64,000 bases of DNA from G963678255 sp963678255 (GTDB lineage: Bacteria; Cloacimonadota; Cloacimonadia; Cloacimonadales; WRIO01): positions 62,001 through 126,000 of the forward strand of contig CAXXTW010000001.1 in NCBI GenBank assembly GCA_963678255.2. Direction: 5' to 3'. Under the pieces are notes generated by a model that saw nothing but the letters and a program-made list of their open reading frames with translations, was not told where the DNA came from and made no database searches. Both the position numbers and the translations under genes were made by a program. This document shows positions 35,655 to 45,169 of this stretch, piece by piece. The first letter of the stretch is position 1, and each line of letters opens with the position of its first letter.

Positions 35655-36390
35655 ATATAACTCCTCTTTTATCTATTCCACATGTTATATATAATTATTG
35701 CCATACTTTTTGTCAAGAATAAAATTATTGAGATGAGTTAGCAAGGTTTAGAAACTGTCCAAATTATATAAGCTCCCATTAAGCAACTCTTGTTCTTATA
35801 GGCAAGAAAAGTGAACCTATATGCTTCTTCTTTACATATCTGGCAATAGAATTTACTAATATAAAATAATTACATCAACTCTTTTCTTTTTCTGAGAAAA
35901 AAAATATCTTTCTCCCTGACGATAATGTATAAATGGTATAATCGCCCATGAAAAAATGGTGTGTTCTGGAGCGAGTTCGGTTCGGACTCGAAATATTAAA
36001 ACCTCAATGCTTTCAATCGTTCCAGAGGAACGAAATATTGGTAGCCGATGATTTTAATCATCGGAACCTATCCAACCAACAACATATAGCTCCATCGGAG
36101 CGACACATTAAATCCAGAGCTAATAACTCATCATCATCATCATTTCAAAGAAATAAAAAGACCTTATACAATATATGCCATACTAAAGCAATTCACCAAC
36201 GATGAAGCTTATCTTTTATCTATTATCTGCAACACACCTGTGTTGCTACTATCCTCTATTCATCGCATTTTGAAGTGAACAGTCTCAAGGTTTATTTGTG
36301 TTATTAATGAGTATGTAATATAAAATTTGTATTACAATTATAAATTTGAAAACCTTTAAGAATTCGGGTTCAAATATTTAAATAAGTGCT
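35655..36390. other. Non-coding region with a cluster of hairpins
   Basis: No credible gene is present in these 736 bases. They include a dense hairpin cluster (35972-36101), described separately. The 85-codon open frame at 35948-36205 runs through these palindromes and has no ribosome-binding site. Confidence 0.5.
35972..36101. repeat. Four-hairpin element, probable interspersed repeat
   Basis: Four perfect or near-perfect palindromes occur in 130 bases: CGAGTTCG-gtt-CGGACTCG (35972-35990), CGTTCC-aga-GGAACG (36018-36032), CCGATGATT-tt-AATCATCGG (36045-36064) and GCTCC-atc-GGAGC (36089-36101). The phrases between them (AAATATTGGTAGCCGATG, ATAGCTCCATCGGAGCGACA) have the look of short repeats I associate with Bacteroidota-like genomes. 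Only one full copy is in this window. Confidence 0.6.
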
Positions 36391-37023
36391 TTATGACTTA
36401 TTTAAGATTCTTAAAAAACCTTTTGTTTTTTTTAAAATTGTTTTGCTTTTATGATTGAGGAATGGAGTTATGAGCTCAATGATTTGATCTTTATAATCAG
36501 GATGAAATCTAAAAACATGCTCAAGACCTGGCATCACTTTACCGGCATGCTTTCCATCCCAAAGATTAATTGATTTTTTCAAAAAAGGAAAACCTTTATT
36601 AGAACATTCTGAAGAAACACTACAATAATTAGCAAGAGTATCAACAGCGTAATCTCGAACAATAACACCCTTTGAACTCTCGATAAAGGCATAAATTGAG
36701 ACAATCTTTTCATCAATAACATCAGGGATTAAGTGTGCAATTAGAGCAAGAGCATGCATAGATTCCCATTGAATCCTTCCGTTTTTATGGTATATCAATT
36801 CAAGAAGTGTCTCTTTGAAAGGAGAAATCAATTCGGGTTTTATCTTGGCAGTTTCAGTGAGGACTTCACAGATATCACCTAAAATCTTAGTTTCTTTAGG
36901 ATTGATAGCCTTGTTTAATTCAATTAGTAAATCTGGATTCCCCACACATTTGATAGCAACAAGTGTATTAGCTTCTCCTCCATTTAAACCCTTACTAGTA
37001 GATAATTCATCAATAATATTCAT
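36391..37023 (-). CDS. HEAT/ARM-like helical-repeat protein
   Basis: This 210-aa cytoplasmic protein is made of consecutive helical pairs. The repeats are visible at RIQWESMHALALIAHLIPDV (about 90-110) and GVIVRDYAVDTLANYCSVSS (about 133-152), both with the Asp/Arg-Ala-hydrophobic pattern of HEAT repeats. No enzymatic motif. Such short HEAT proteins are usually protein-binding scaffolds. It stands alone with a good GGAGGAATT site and no partner in an operon. Confidence 0.7.
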   Translation of the reverse strand: MNIIDELSTSKGLNGGEANTLVAIKCVGNPDLLIELNKAINPKETKILGDICEVLTETAKIKPELISPFKETLLELIYHKNGRIQWESMHALALIAHLIPDVIDEKIVSIYAFIESSKGVIVRDYAVDTLANYCSVSSECSNKGFPFLKKSINLWDGKHAGKVMPGLEHVFRFHPDYKDQIIELITPFLNHKSKTILKKTKGFLRILNKS

Positions 37024-37057
37024 AATTCCTCCATTTGTAATTTCATATCAGGGTTAG

Positions 37058-37556
37058 AATCTGTCAAACGGATCTTTACCAATTCATGGAGTTATCCTTT
37101 TTATCTCTATAATCTCATTTACATAATTTTTAACAAATGAGAGATAGTGCAAATAAATTGATTGTATCTGCTCAGGTATCTTATTAAAAAGAGTGTTTCG
37201 AGTTTCGCAGGAGGGAAAAGAAGCTCAGGAAGAGGGTTATTCACTAATTATGGGATTACACGAATTTATGAGAGAAAAGAGAATGTATTTACTTTTATGA
37301 AAAGCTTAGCATAAAGGCATTGATAATTTGATACTCTACAAATATTTTGAAACTCATTGACAAAAACAATTATTTAAACGGAATTGAAAAAACGGTTTTA
37401 GATATAATCAACATTGAGAAAGTATCAATAATGAAATCTGAAATTGAAGTTATAATAGGCGATATTCACTGCTGAGATGCCGTTGAAGAAAACGATAATA
37501 CAGTTAGTTTTAACTGTAAATCAACTCAGTATGGACTTTGCTCAAAGGAGATATTT
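37058..37556. other. Intergenic region before the TPR sigma-54 activator
   Basis: No gene is seen here. The region presumably holds the promoters of the HEAT gene (minus strand) and the activator gene (plus strand). I see no sigma-54 motif. CAAAGGAGATATTT before ATG 37557 is the activator's ribosome-binding site. Confidence 0.5.
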
Positions 37557-39665
37557 ATGACATCCAATAATACAGAACTAAATGAACTTCAACAAGAACT
37601 GGAAGAAGCAAAAAGAGCAAAAAATCCTGAAGCTATAATCAAAGCTAGCAAAAATCTAATAAATTATCATCAAGTAAAAGGTGAGATAACCGAGTGTATC
37701 ATACATTTTAAAACCATTATTCCTTTTATCATGAAATCTGGGAATGAGCTAGAACTGGCAATAAATATCTGCAATCTTGCTAAATGTCATTTAACAAAAG
37801 AAGAATACAATGAATCTGAAGATTTTTTTTATAAAGCACTTGCAATTTATCAGGATACAAAAAATGAAATGGGGATTGCTGAAATTGAATCAAATCTAGG
37901 TTTGTTGTTTCGTCATCGTGGAGCTTTTGATGTCAGCTTATCTCATTTAACTAAAGCTATTAGCATCTATAATGATAATAAGCGAGAAATGGAACTTAAT
38001 AAGATTTCACAACATTGGCAAACCTATATAAATGTGATTGAATGTTGTGGAATCATCTATGGTCAGTTACACCAGTTTGATCAGTCTGTAAAGTATTTAG
38101 AAGACGCCTTACTACTTAAAGAAGAGCATGCCATTGCTTCTGCAAAAGTGTCCACCTTGATGAATTTGGGGGTTACTTATAGTGAAATTGATGTTGATAA
38201 GGCTATGGATTATTATCTTCAAGCTCTAGCTTTAACGAATGATCATACGCCAATGTATCATAAAGTAGTTCTTTTAAACAACCTGGGTGGATGCCTTGAA
38301 GATACAGGAAAACTGGAAGATGCATTGAAGTATTATTTTGAAGCCTTAAAAATAATGGATACGACAGGACAGTTTCATTATCGTGCACCCATTCATAAAC
38401 ATATTGGTACTGTCTATTATAAGCAAGGTTTGTATGATGACGCTTTAAAACAGATAGAACTCAGCATGAATATTTTACAAAAAACAGGAGCAAAATCCGA
38501 AATTCAGGATTGCTATCTTCTGCTAAGCGATGTCTTTACGGCAAAGAGTGAATATCAAATTGCTCTGGATTACAGGGTGAAATACGATACGCTTAAAGAT
38601 GAAATATTTCAGCAAAATCTCAGCACTCAGTTAACTGATTTGCAGAAAAAATACGAAACTACTACGTTAAGTGTCAACTCTCTACGCTACGAGAATTCTT
38701 TAATAACTGATGAATTAAAAAAGGCAATGAATGCCAGTTTTATTGGTGTAAGTAACAGTATCAAAGAAGTACAAAGGCTGGCAATGGAAGCTTCCGTTCA
38801 CAAAGATACACGCGTACTGATTACAGGAGAAAGCGGAGTTGGTAAAGAAATCGTTGCCAGATTAATTCACTACTCAGACACTTTAAAAAAAGGTAGGTTT
38901 GTAGATGTAAATTGTTGTTCAATCCCTGATTCTTTAGCAGAAAGTGAATTTTTTGGTTATGCTAGAGGTGCCTTTACTGGAGCAATTAACAGTAAATCAG
39001 GTTATTTCGAGGAAGCTAATTTTGGCACTTTATTTTTGGACGAGATAGGTGATATGCCGATACATTTACAAGCCAAATTGCTTCGTGTACTCGAGACAAA
39101 ACAGGTAAAAAGATTAGGCTCAAACACAGTAATTCCAGTAGAATTTCGCCTGGTATCTGCTACTAACAAAAAACTGAGTGAACTGATTCAGAAAAATTTG
39201 TTTAGAGCAGATTTACTTTACCGCATCAATACTGTTGCTATTCATATTCCGCCACTTCGTGAACGTAAAGAAGACATTCAACCTCTTTTAGAACACTATC
39301 TTGCCGAATTTACTAATAGAATGAATAAAACTTTTCCTCAATATGACAAGGAAATTATTAATTGCTTAAGTGCTTATGATTTCCCTGGTAATGTGCGTGA
39401 GTTGCGAAACATGATAGAAAAATCCATGATTTTTATAAAAAACAATAAACTTAAAGTAGAAGATTTTTCCAGTCAAATGCATATAACAGTGGCTGTCTCT
39501 CCTTCTGAAGGAGAAACAACTTATTCTAAATTACAGGATGTAGGAGACTATCAGTTGTTAAAAATACTTGATGAATGCGGAGGTAACCAGACTGTTGCTG
39601 CTCAAAAATTAGGTATTTCCTATTCTACCTTTAAAAGACGGTACAAAAAATTAAGACTCAATTAA
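37557..39665 (+). CDS. TPR-domain sigma-54-dependent transcription activator
   Basis: This 702-aa activator has an unusual sensor. The first ~365 residues are tetratricopeptide repeats (for example KYLEDALLLKEEH, YYFEALKIMDTTG, QIELSMNILQKTG). The AAA+ sigma-54 domain follows with Walker A GESGVGKE (about 422), canonical loop GAFTGA (about 472), Walker B FGTLFLDE and R-finger segments LRERKEDI. The C-terminus carries a Fis-type helix-turn-helix (LGISYSTFKRRYKKL). There is no receiver, so input likely comes through protein or peptide binding to the TPRs. It is monocistronic; the target promoter is unknown. Confidence 0.9.
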   Translation: MTSNNTELNELQQELEEAKRAKNPEAIIKASKNLINYHQVKGEITECIIHFKTIIPFIMKSGNELELAINICNLAKCHLTKEEYNESEDFFYKALAIYQDTKNEMGIAEIESNLGLLFRHRGAFDVSLSHLTKAISIYNDNKREMELNKISQHWQTYINVIECCGIIYGQLHQFDQSVKYLEDALLLKEEHAIASAKVSTLMNLGVTYSEIDVDKAMDYYLQALALTNDHTPMYHKVVLLNNLGGCLEDTGKLEDALKYYFEALKIMDTTGQFHYRAPIHKHIGTVYYKQGLYDDALKQIELSMNILQKTGAKSEIQDCYLLLSDVFTAKSEYQIALDYRVKYDTLKDEIFQQNLSTQLTDLQKKYETTTLSVNSLRYENSLITDELKKAMNASFIGVSNSIKEVQRLAMEASVHKDTRVLITGESGVGKEIVARLIHYSDTLKKGRFVDVNCCSIPDSLAESEFFGYARGAFTGAINSKSGYFEEANFGTLFLDEIGDMPIHLQAKLLRVLETKQVKRLGSNTVIPVEFRLVSATNKKLSELIQKNLFRADLLYRINTVAIHIPPLRERKEDIQPLLEHYLAEFTNRMNKTFPQYDKEIINCLSAYDFPGNVRELRNMIEKSMIFIKNNKLKVEDFSSQMHITVAVSPSEGETTYSKLQDVGDYQLLKILDECGGNQTVAAQKLGISYSTFKRRYKKLRLN

Positions 39666-39738
39666 ATCATCTATCTATAGAAAAGCACATAGATAATACC
39701 TATTAGTCAATTCTCGAATATTAAGCTTTTTTAAAACA

Positions 39739-39788
39739 GGGTCAGTTGACCCTTCAAAATGAGCCTATGGCTCATTTTGACCCTTCAT
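39739..39788 (+). repeat. Compound hairpin element with competing arms
   Basis: GGGTCAGTTGACCC (39739-39752) and AAAATGAGCC-tat-GGCTCATTTT (39756-39778) are followed by a second TTGACCCTTCA. GGGTCA can pair with either of two TGACCC copies, one inside and one outside the second hairpin. It lies 73 bases after the activator gene. It could be a terminator-like element or a small dispersed palindromic repeat; there is no T tract. Confidence 0.55.
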
Positions 39789-39849
39789 TAACCATAAAAC
39801 ATCCTCTCTTATTAAAACGTTTATATACTTTAATGACAATCAGTTGATT

Positions 39850-40188
39850 ATGTTACCAACCACGGGATCAGAGATGGCTCTAGTTATGCTCTATAGTATT
39901 AACATGAATAATAAATTTAACAGTGGCGACTTTGAAGAATATCAGAGAATTATTAACCATGTCATTGAAGTGAGTGAGGTGGTTCTCATTAATTTGAGAG
40001 ATACTCTAAGCTACAGTTTTACTGTTGCGTTGGATAACGACACTTTTATCAATGTGTCAAAGGAATATAATGAAAAAAATTCTAATGATGTTTTTCAAGC
40101 AATAAATGGTCTTCAAGAGGATTTTGCCTCTTATATAAGACGCAAAAATGAAAACTCAATAAACTCTCAGATCGATAAAGATTTATAG
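39850..40188 (+). CDS. Hypothetical protein of about 112 aa, start uncertain
   Basis: An acidic protein of about 112 aa with no signal peptide, no membrane segment and no motif I recognise. The C-terminal half (GDFEEYQRIINHVIEVSEVV and onward) looks like a real helical protein. The start is poor: there is no ribosome-binding site before ATG 39850 or the alternative TTG 39844, and internal Met codons at 39874 and 39904 are equally weak. It may be the surviving 3' part of a longer gene. It lies 34 bases upstream of the surface-protein gene, on the same strand. Confidence 0.4.
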   Translation: MLPTTGSEMALVMLYSINMNNKFNSGDFEEYQRIINHVIEVSEVVLINLRDTLSYSFTVALDNDTFINVSKEYNEKNSNDVFQAINGLQEDFASYIRRKNENSINSQIDKDL

Positions 40189-40222
40189 ATAAAATGAAGA
40201 ATTCTAAAAAGAGGAGGAAAAG

Positions 40223-42613
40223 ATGAAAAAAGGATTAATGATGTTGCTACTTTTTGTAGCGTGTTCAGGAATGTTGTTTTCCCTGGCAAGTTATATCGTA
40301 GAAGGTGCTGGTAATACAGAAGTGAATGGAACTTATGTTGAAAATGGCACTTGGAATGATAAACCAATGTACAAGTTTAATAATGATGGGACTATCTATG
40401 TTCTTGGATTTTCTGAGGTGAACGGGCAGTGGTGTATAGGCACTCAGTATGAATGGGAGTGGATGCCGGACTATTACAATTTTTCCTCTGATGACACACC
40501 GCCATCTGATGGGTGGCTAAGAAGGATGGGAATGCCCCCAGCACCTACTGTGACTTTGGCAGGCAGGACAATATCCTATAACACAAAGGTTTTTACAGAG
40601 AGCAATAACAATGACGGTTCCATTTCAAATTCTATTGTCATGACTTATAACGAATTTGCTGGTGATGCCCTCACAGGTAACATAAATGACAATTTTATCA
40701 CGAGTAATAAAATTAATATCAGTAACATTCCTACAGGTTTAACAGCATCAATAATAAAAACTGCTAGCAACCAATTAACTTTTTCTCTTTCAGGTCATGC
40801 AACAAATCACGCTCAGCAAAACAGAGTTTATGATATAACTTTAACATTTCAAAACTCTGCATTTACCCAAAGCAATGCTTCTGAAGTGTCAAATTACTCT
40901 CAATCTGATATTGGTATTCTTTATATGATTACTTTTTCAGGTGGTGCCGGAACTGAAGTGAATCCGTATCTAGTAGCCAATAAGACTGATTTAAGAATAC
41001 TGAGTGAAAACTGGGGTGGAGATTTATGGAATAAGTATTATGCACAATCTGCTAATATTTCTTTTCTAACTTCTGATTTCCAAACAGGCGGAAATTTTTA
41101 CAATGGAGGAGAAGGCTGGATCCCAATTGGATCTCAATCAAATCCTTTTATCGGTCAATATAATGGACAAACCCATACAATAGACGGATTGTTTATCAAC
41201 CGCACAACAGCTTGTCAGGGCTTATTTGGCTATTTAAATGGAACAACTGCTAAAGTAGAAAATCTCGGTGTTCTAAATGCAAATGTGGCTGGACAACAAT
41301 TTACTGGAGTACTGGTGGGGTGGAATTCTGGTGGCGTCATCAGCAACTCCTACACCACAGGGATAGTGAGTGGGACATTTAGCAGAATCGGAGGATTGGT
41401 GGGAGAAAATTATGCTGGCGCAATCAGCAACTCCTACAGTACGTGTATAGTGACTGGCTCTTCATTGATCGGCGGATTGGCGGGGCAGTGTGATAACGGT
41501 AGTATCAGCAATTCTTACAGTATAGGAAATGTGTCGGGAAATGACCGGGTTGGTGGACTGGTGGGAGAAAATAACAGCCCTATCAGCAACTCCTACAGCA
41601 CAGGAAATGTGACAAAAAAAACCGGATCTGGTTCAAGTGAGACAAGATTTGGTGGGTTTGTTGGTGCGCAATACAACTCAACTATCACAAACTCCTATTC
41701 AACAGGTTCTGTTTCTTTTATTGGATATACTCCAGTAATTCAGACAAATAAAGGCTTTGCTGGTTATAATTTTAATGGATCATTTTCTAATTGCTTCTGG
41801 GATACACAGAAATCGGGATCAAATTCTTCTGAAGGTACTGCAACTGGCAAAACAACAGCTGAAATGAAAAATATTGATACATTTAGTACTTGGGACATTG
41901 TATCAGGTTATAATCAAAGCAATGTATGGAACCTCCAAACAGACGTTAATGATGGATATCCTTATCTTAGCTGGACAAACCATGTTGACGATCAAACCCT
42001 CCCTTTAACACTTTCCTCCTTCACAGCTGCTTACACAGCTTCCAACACTGTTAGTATAAACTGGCAAACAGAATCCGAGAGCAATATGATGGGATACTAT
42101 GTATATCGTTCTACTACTAATAATGTTTCTACTGCTCACAAGGCAAGTAATATTATCACAGCTAATAACCAAACTTCAACACATAACTACAATTTTACTG
42201 ATTTTGAAGTAGAATATGAAACCACCTATTACTACTGGTTACAATCTCTGGCTTATGATGGAGCTAATGAATATTTTGGTTCAATTTCTATTACTACTGG
42301 TAATGGTCAGACAACAGAAATTCCTCAAATTCCAATTATCACAAAGTTAAATAGTGCTTACCCAAATCCATTTAACCCCACAACTACTATATCTTTTGAT
42401 CTGGCAACTGATACCGATGTGACCATTGATGTTTATAATTCAAAAGGTCAGAAAGTACAGTCTCTAGTAAATAACACCTTTAAAATGGGCAACCATAGAG
42501 TTGTCTGGAATGGTCTGGACACTCATAATAAAAGCTGTGGAACTGGAACCTATTTCTTCAGAATGAAGGCTGGTAATTATAGTAAAATTACTAAAGCGTT
42601 ATTGATAAAATAA
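40223..42613 (+). CDS. Large secreted surface protein with GLUG repeats and a C-terminal sorting domain
   Basis: This 796-aa protein has a signal peptide (about 1-22), an N-terminal beta-rich region, at least five GLUG-type repeats (about 320-510; for example GGLVGENYAGAISNSYSTC, GGLAGQCDNGSISNSYSIG), a fibronectin-like domain (about 593-690, LPLTLSSFTA...INWQTESESNMMGYYVYRS, given as position) and a C-terminal sorting domain (about 711-796) starting AYPNPFNPTTTISFDL and ending in a Lys-rich tail. YPNPFNP sorting domains direct proteins through Por/T9SS-like secretion or are related to FlgD. GLUG repeats occur in adhesins. AGAGGAGGAAAAG gives a strong ribosome-binding site. Confidence 0.9.
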   Translation: MKKGLMMLLLFVACSGMLFSLASYIVEGAGNTEVNGTYVENGTWNDKPMYKFNNDGTIYVLGFSEVNGQWCIGTQYEWEWMPDYYNFSSDDTPPSDGWLRRMGMPPAPTVTLAGRTISYNTKVFTESNNNDGSISNSIVMTYNEFAGDALTGNINDNFITSNKINISNIPTGLTASIIKTASNQLTFSLSGHATNHAQQNRVYDITLTFQNSAFTQSNASEVSNYSQSDIGILYMITFSGGAGTEVNPYLVANKTDLRILSENWGGDLWNKYYAQSANISFLTSDFQTGGNFYNGGEGWIPIGSQSNPFIGQYNGQTHTIDGLFINRTTACQGLFGYLNGTTAKVENLGVLNANVAGQQFTGVLVGWNSGGVISNSYTTGIVSGTFSRIGGLVGENYAGAISNSYSTCIVTGSSLIGGLAGQCDNGSISNSYSIGNVSGNDRVGGLVGENNSPISNSYSTGNVTKKTGSGSSETRFGGFVGAQYNSTITNSYSTGSVSFIGYTPVIQTNKGFAGYNFNGSFSNCFWDTQKSGSNSSEGTATGKTTAEMKNIDTFSTWDIVSGYNQSNVWNLQTDVNDGYPYLSWTNHVDDQTLPLTLSSFTAAYTASNTVSINWQTESESNMMGYYVYRSTTNNVSTAHKASNIITANNQTSTHNYNFTDFEVEYETTYYYWLQSLAYDGANEYFGSISITTGNGQTTEIPQIPIITKLNSAYPNPFNPTTTISFDLATDTDVTIDVYNSKGQKVQSLVNNTFKMGNHRVVWNGLDTHNKSCGTGTYFFRMKAGNYSKITKALLIK

Positions 42614-42782
42614 CGATGAGTCCACTCCAGAAAGTTATTTATCCACCGAAAAGGCAAGATTTCCACAGATATGTAAAAATGAGAAAAGAAAAGGGCCTTT
42701 TGTAAGCCTGATATTTCTTTATTGAGTATAGGTAAACACGATCTGAGTTTTAGTAATTACTCAAGTCGCAGGTTTAGATAAT
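42614..42782. other. Short non-coding stretch after the surface-protein gene
   Basis: Nothing gene-like is seen. A long hairpin that may terminate the upstream gene starts at 42783. Confidence 0.4.
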
Positions 42783-42847
42783 AATCCCCCTGAAATAATT
42801 CGTATACCTCTTTCTGAGGCATTATTGACAGGGGGATTTCTTTCTAT
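42783..42847 (+). terminator. Long hairpin, probable terminator of the surface-protein gene
   Basis: The arms AATCCCCCTG (42783-42792) and CAGGGGGATT (42829-42838) pair perfectly. The interior pairs again (AATAAT / ATTATT, then CCTC / GAGG), making a tall structured hairpin followed by TCTTTCT. It lies 170 bases after the stop codon, so a long 3' UTR is implied. Confidence 0.6.
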
Positions 42848-43022
42848 ACATGCAGGGTATAATATAATTTTTTCTTTTATCCTCGACTTTTGAAAAATAG
42901 TTGTTTTTAGGATAATCATTTTTAGAGATGATTAAAGAAAATAGCTCATTTAATTTTTCTTCAAGGTCTTTTGTTTCAAGAGAATTGACTTCGTAATCTC
43001 TTATTTGATTATGTATAAACAT
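42822..43022 (-). CDS. Possible small protein of 66 aa
   Basis: An open frame of 66 codons lies 11 bases downstream of the solute-binding protein gene. The text includes LETKDLEEKLNELFSLIISK, which looks like a helical protein. There is no ribosome-binding site before ATG 43022, and its last codons run through the hairpin at 42783-42838. It could be a degraded or spurious frame. Low confidence. Confidence 0.25.
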   Translation of the reverse strand: MFIHNQIRDYEVNSLETKDLEEKLNELFSLIISKNDYPKNNYFSKVEDKRKNYIIPCMYRKKSPCQ

Positions 43023-43033
43023 AGAAAATTTGA

Positions 43034-43798
43034 TTATTTTGAGTAATTTTTAATTAGTAAATTATACTTTGCCGATTTTTTGACAGAATCAATGGAACTA
43101 TTGATTTTATTAATAATTTTTTTATCAACTGATTTGCTAAACATTATATAACGAATATTCCCTTCAGGTGCATCTGTTAACTTTATTAAGTTTATATTTT
43201 TTCTAAAATTTGGATTATTCTCAAGGAGCCAATGTCCCTCTTCATAACCGATAAAGGTATAAGCAAATCTTTCTTTTTCTAATAACATAACCAAGTGATC
43301 TTGCTCCATCGCAAGTAACTCTTTATTTTGAATCATCTTAATTTTATCATCTGCCCAAGAGCCATAAGAAAAACCATCAATAATACCTAACTTTAAATTT
43401 AGATTAATCAATTCATCTATTGTTGTATATTCCATATTTTTTAAAGCAAATTTTTTATTAATCAAGACAGCTAATTTCTGATCTTGATAAATGGGATTAC
43501 TAAATATAGCCCACTGCTCTCTTTCTGGCTTTTTTAGCCATCCTATTCCACAAGCATATTCACCAGATTGAAGATTTGCTTCAACTCTTTTATTGGGCAT
43601 ATTAACAAATTCGAAGGGAACATTTGCATTGTTGAAGATTAGTTTTACAATTTCCGATAAAAATCCGTCTGGATTTTGTTTTGTGTCAAGACAATAAAGA
43701 GGTGATCTGGGGAAATAATAAACTTTTAGTTTTGCATTCTGTGCAATCATCATTGAAAAAAACATTAACATGAATGAGACAATCATTACCTTCTTCAT
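43034..43798 (-). CDS. Periplasmic amino-acid-type solute-binding protein (SBP_bac_3 family)
   Basis: This 254-aa protein has a signal peptide (about 1-19) and the pattern of a bilobed family 3 extracellular solute-binding protein: YYFPRSPLYCLD near the start, PDGFLSEIVKLIFNNANVPFEF (about 43-64, given as position), and a C-terminal helix INSSIDSVKKSAKYNLLIKNY. No ABC permease or ATPase gene adjoins it, so it may be a stand-alone sensory or orphan receptor. AAGGAGTAAAA precedes ATG 43798. Confidence 0.85.
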   Translation of the reverse strand: MKKVMIVSFMLMFFSMMIAQNAKLKVYYFPRSPLYCLDTKQNPDGFLSEIVKLIFNNANVPFEFVNMPNKRVEANLQSGEYACGIGWLKKPEREQWAIFSNPIYQDQKLAVLINKKFALKNMEYTTIDELINLNLKLGIIDGFSYGSWADDKIKMIQNKELLAMEQDHLVMLLEKERFAYTFIGYEEGHWLLENNPNFRKNINLIKLTDAPEGNIRYIMFSKSVDKKIINKINSSIDSVKKSAKYNLLIKNYSK

Positions 43799-43861
43799 TT
43801 TTACTCCTTCAATTTGATTTTTAAACCTAAAATACTACATAATTCATTTGTATAAGTCATT

Positions 43862-45169
43862 TTACTTCTTGATTTTTTTAATAGAGTCTTCTATTAAATT
43901 TAAATATTGAGTTTCTGTCTCATGATCCAATCCCGGCATGAGATTGTCTTTATAAAATTGGACAGATTTCTCTGCTTCTGCTAAGTTATTCTCCTTTATT
44001 TCTGCTGAAAACTTAATAAAAAAAGATTTAAGGTATAGAAAAGTAATCATGGATATTCTGGGGATATCATTCTTTGCAATGCTTTGATAACCTTTTAAGT
44101 TATCTTTTTGCAAAAGTTTATCTATCTCATTAAAGTCATTTGCTTCTTTATCATCTTCTTTAAATTGAATTGGATAGAGCTTAGACACTAATCCAAAATT
44201 CTGAAGATAGTTATCAAATCCACCTATTAAAGATTGGTCAGAACAGTTAGTAAAGTAAATCGGTCTTGTTTTCCAATTGTCTTCGATAATCTGAACTAAG
44301 ATAGCTTTTTGTACACTGACGAGTGTTCGTTGATTGACTTCTTCACTTTTTATCTTTGAAGCATATCTATTTGAACTTAAATTTGCAGTTAATAGGTAAT
44401 CAATATAATTTGAAGGCAAGTTGAAATCTATTTTTTGCTTTTCTGAAATTTCAAGTTGTATAACCGTATCTTTCCATTTATAAGGTCGGACATCACTGAT
44501 TTGTTTTTCATTCATTTTGAGATTTACAGGTATAAAAGCGTTTTTTAAACCTTTTTTAACAAAGCTTATATACCAGGGTCTCTCCAATTGAGAAAGAGGG
44601 ATCACAGAGATATCTTTCCTGAGGTTTTCATGCAATTGTAAATACATGCATATATCAAAATCTGCATTACCACCAGTGAATAAGATAGCAGAAGGAGCAC
44701 AAGAGTTCAGAATGTTTCTGCCAAATTCAAGCAGCCATTCAGGATAAGCACCTTTAGAAAAGGCAAGTTTATAGTATTTTTTCAAACTCTTAGCATCATA
44801 ATTCTGCATCGCATTAAAAGCATTAGCACTACATTCAGCTCCATAGAAGTACTTGGCATCTCCATAATCTGGATTCAATTCCAATGCCTTATCTAAACTG
44901 TTAAATACTTTTTGAGACCAATTGAAATCATAGCCTAACAATGGTCGGCTATCATATGCTCTATAATGTAAGAAAAATCCTTGATAATAATACAACTCAG
45001 CATCTTGCTGATTTAGCTTTATTGCTGATTCGATTAATTCTATTGCTAAGGGATAATTCTCTGCTTTAAAGGCTTCTATTCCTTGAACCTTAAGTGAGTC
45101 TGACTCTAAACAATTGATTGTTTGCATGAAGATAATCAATAAGAGACTAACCAAAAAGACTTTTTTCAT
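43862..45169 (-). CDS. Exported TPR protein
   Basis: This 435-aa protein has a signal peptide (about 1-20) and two or three tetratricopeptide-like repeats (IEAFKAENYPLAIELIESAIKLN region about 29-55; SLDKALELNPDYGDAKYFYG near 90-110, given as position). The middle part (SAILFTGGNADFDICMYLQ, about 155-175, then ENLRKDISVIPLSQLERPWYI) resembles the region after TPRs in large membrane glycan-linked proteins of Bacteroidota, where a 'D-x-x-Y-x-x-x-x-H-x-x-R-x-D' pattern is conserved. Function unknown. It lies 63 bases upstream of the solute-binding gene on the same strand. Confidence 0.8.
   Translation of the reverse strand: MKKVFLVSLLLIIFMQTINCLESDSLKVQGIEAFKAENYPLAIELIESAIKLNQQDAELYYYQGFFLHYRAYDSRPLLGYDFNWSQKVFNSLDKALELNPDYGDAKYFYGAECSANAFNAMQNYDAKSLKKYYKLAFSKGAYPEWLLEFGRNILNSCAPSAILFTGGNADFDICMYLQLHENLRKDISVIPLSQLERPWYISFVKKGLKNAFIPVNLKMNEKQISDVRPYKWKDTVIQLEISEKQKIDFNLPSNYIDYLLTANLSSNRYASKIKSEEVNQRTLVSVQKAILVQIIEDNWKTRPIYFTNCSDQSLIGGFDNYLQNFGLVSKLYPIQFKEDDKEANDFNEIDKLLQKDNLKGYQSIAKNDIPRISMITFLYLKSFFIKFSAEIKENNLAEAEKSVQFYKDNLMPGLDHETETQYLNLIEDSIKKIKK

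Noticed and set aside
35948..36205. 85-aa frame in the hairpin cluster
   Set aside because: The frame runs through four palindromes, lacks a ribosome-binding site, and its composition is that of the repeats.
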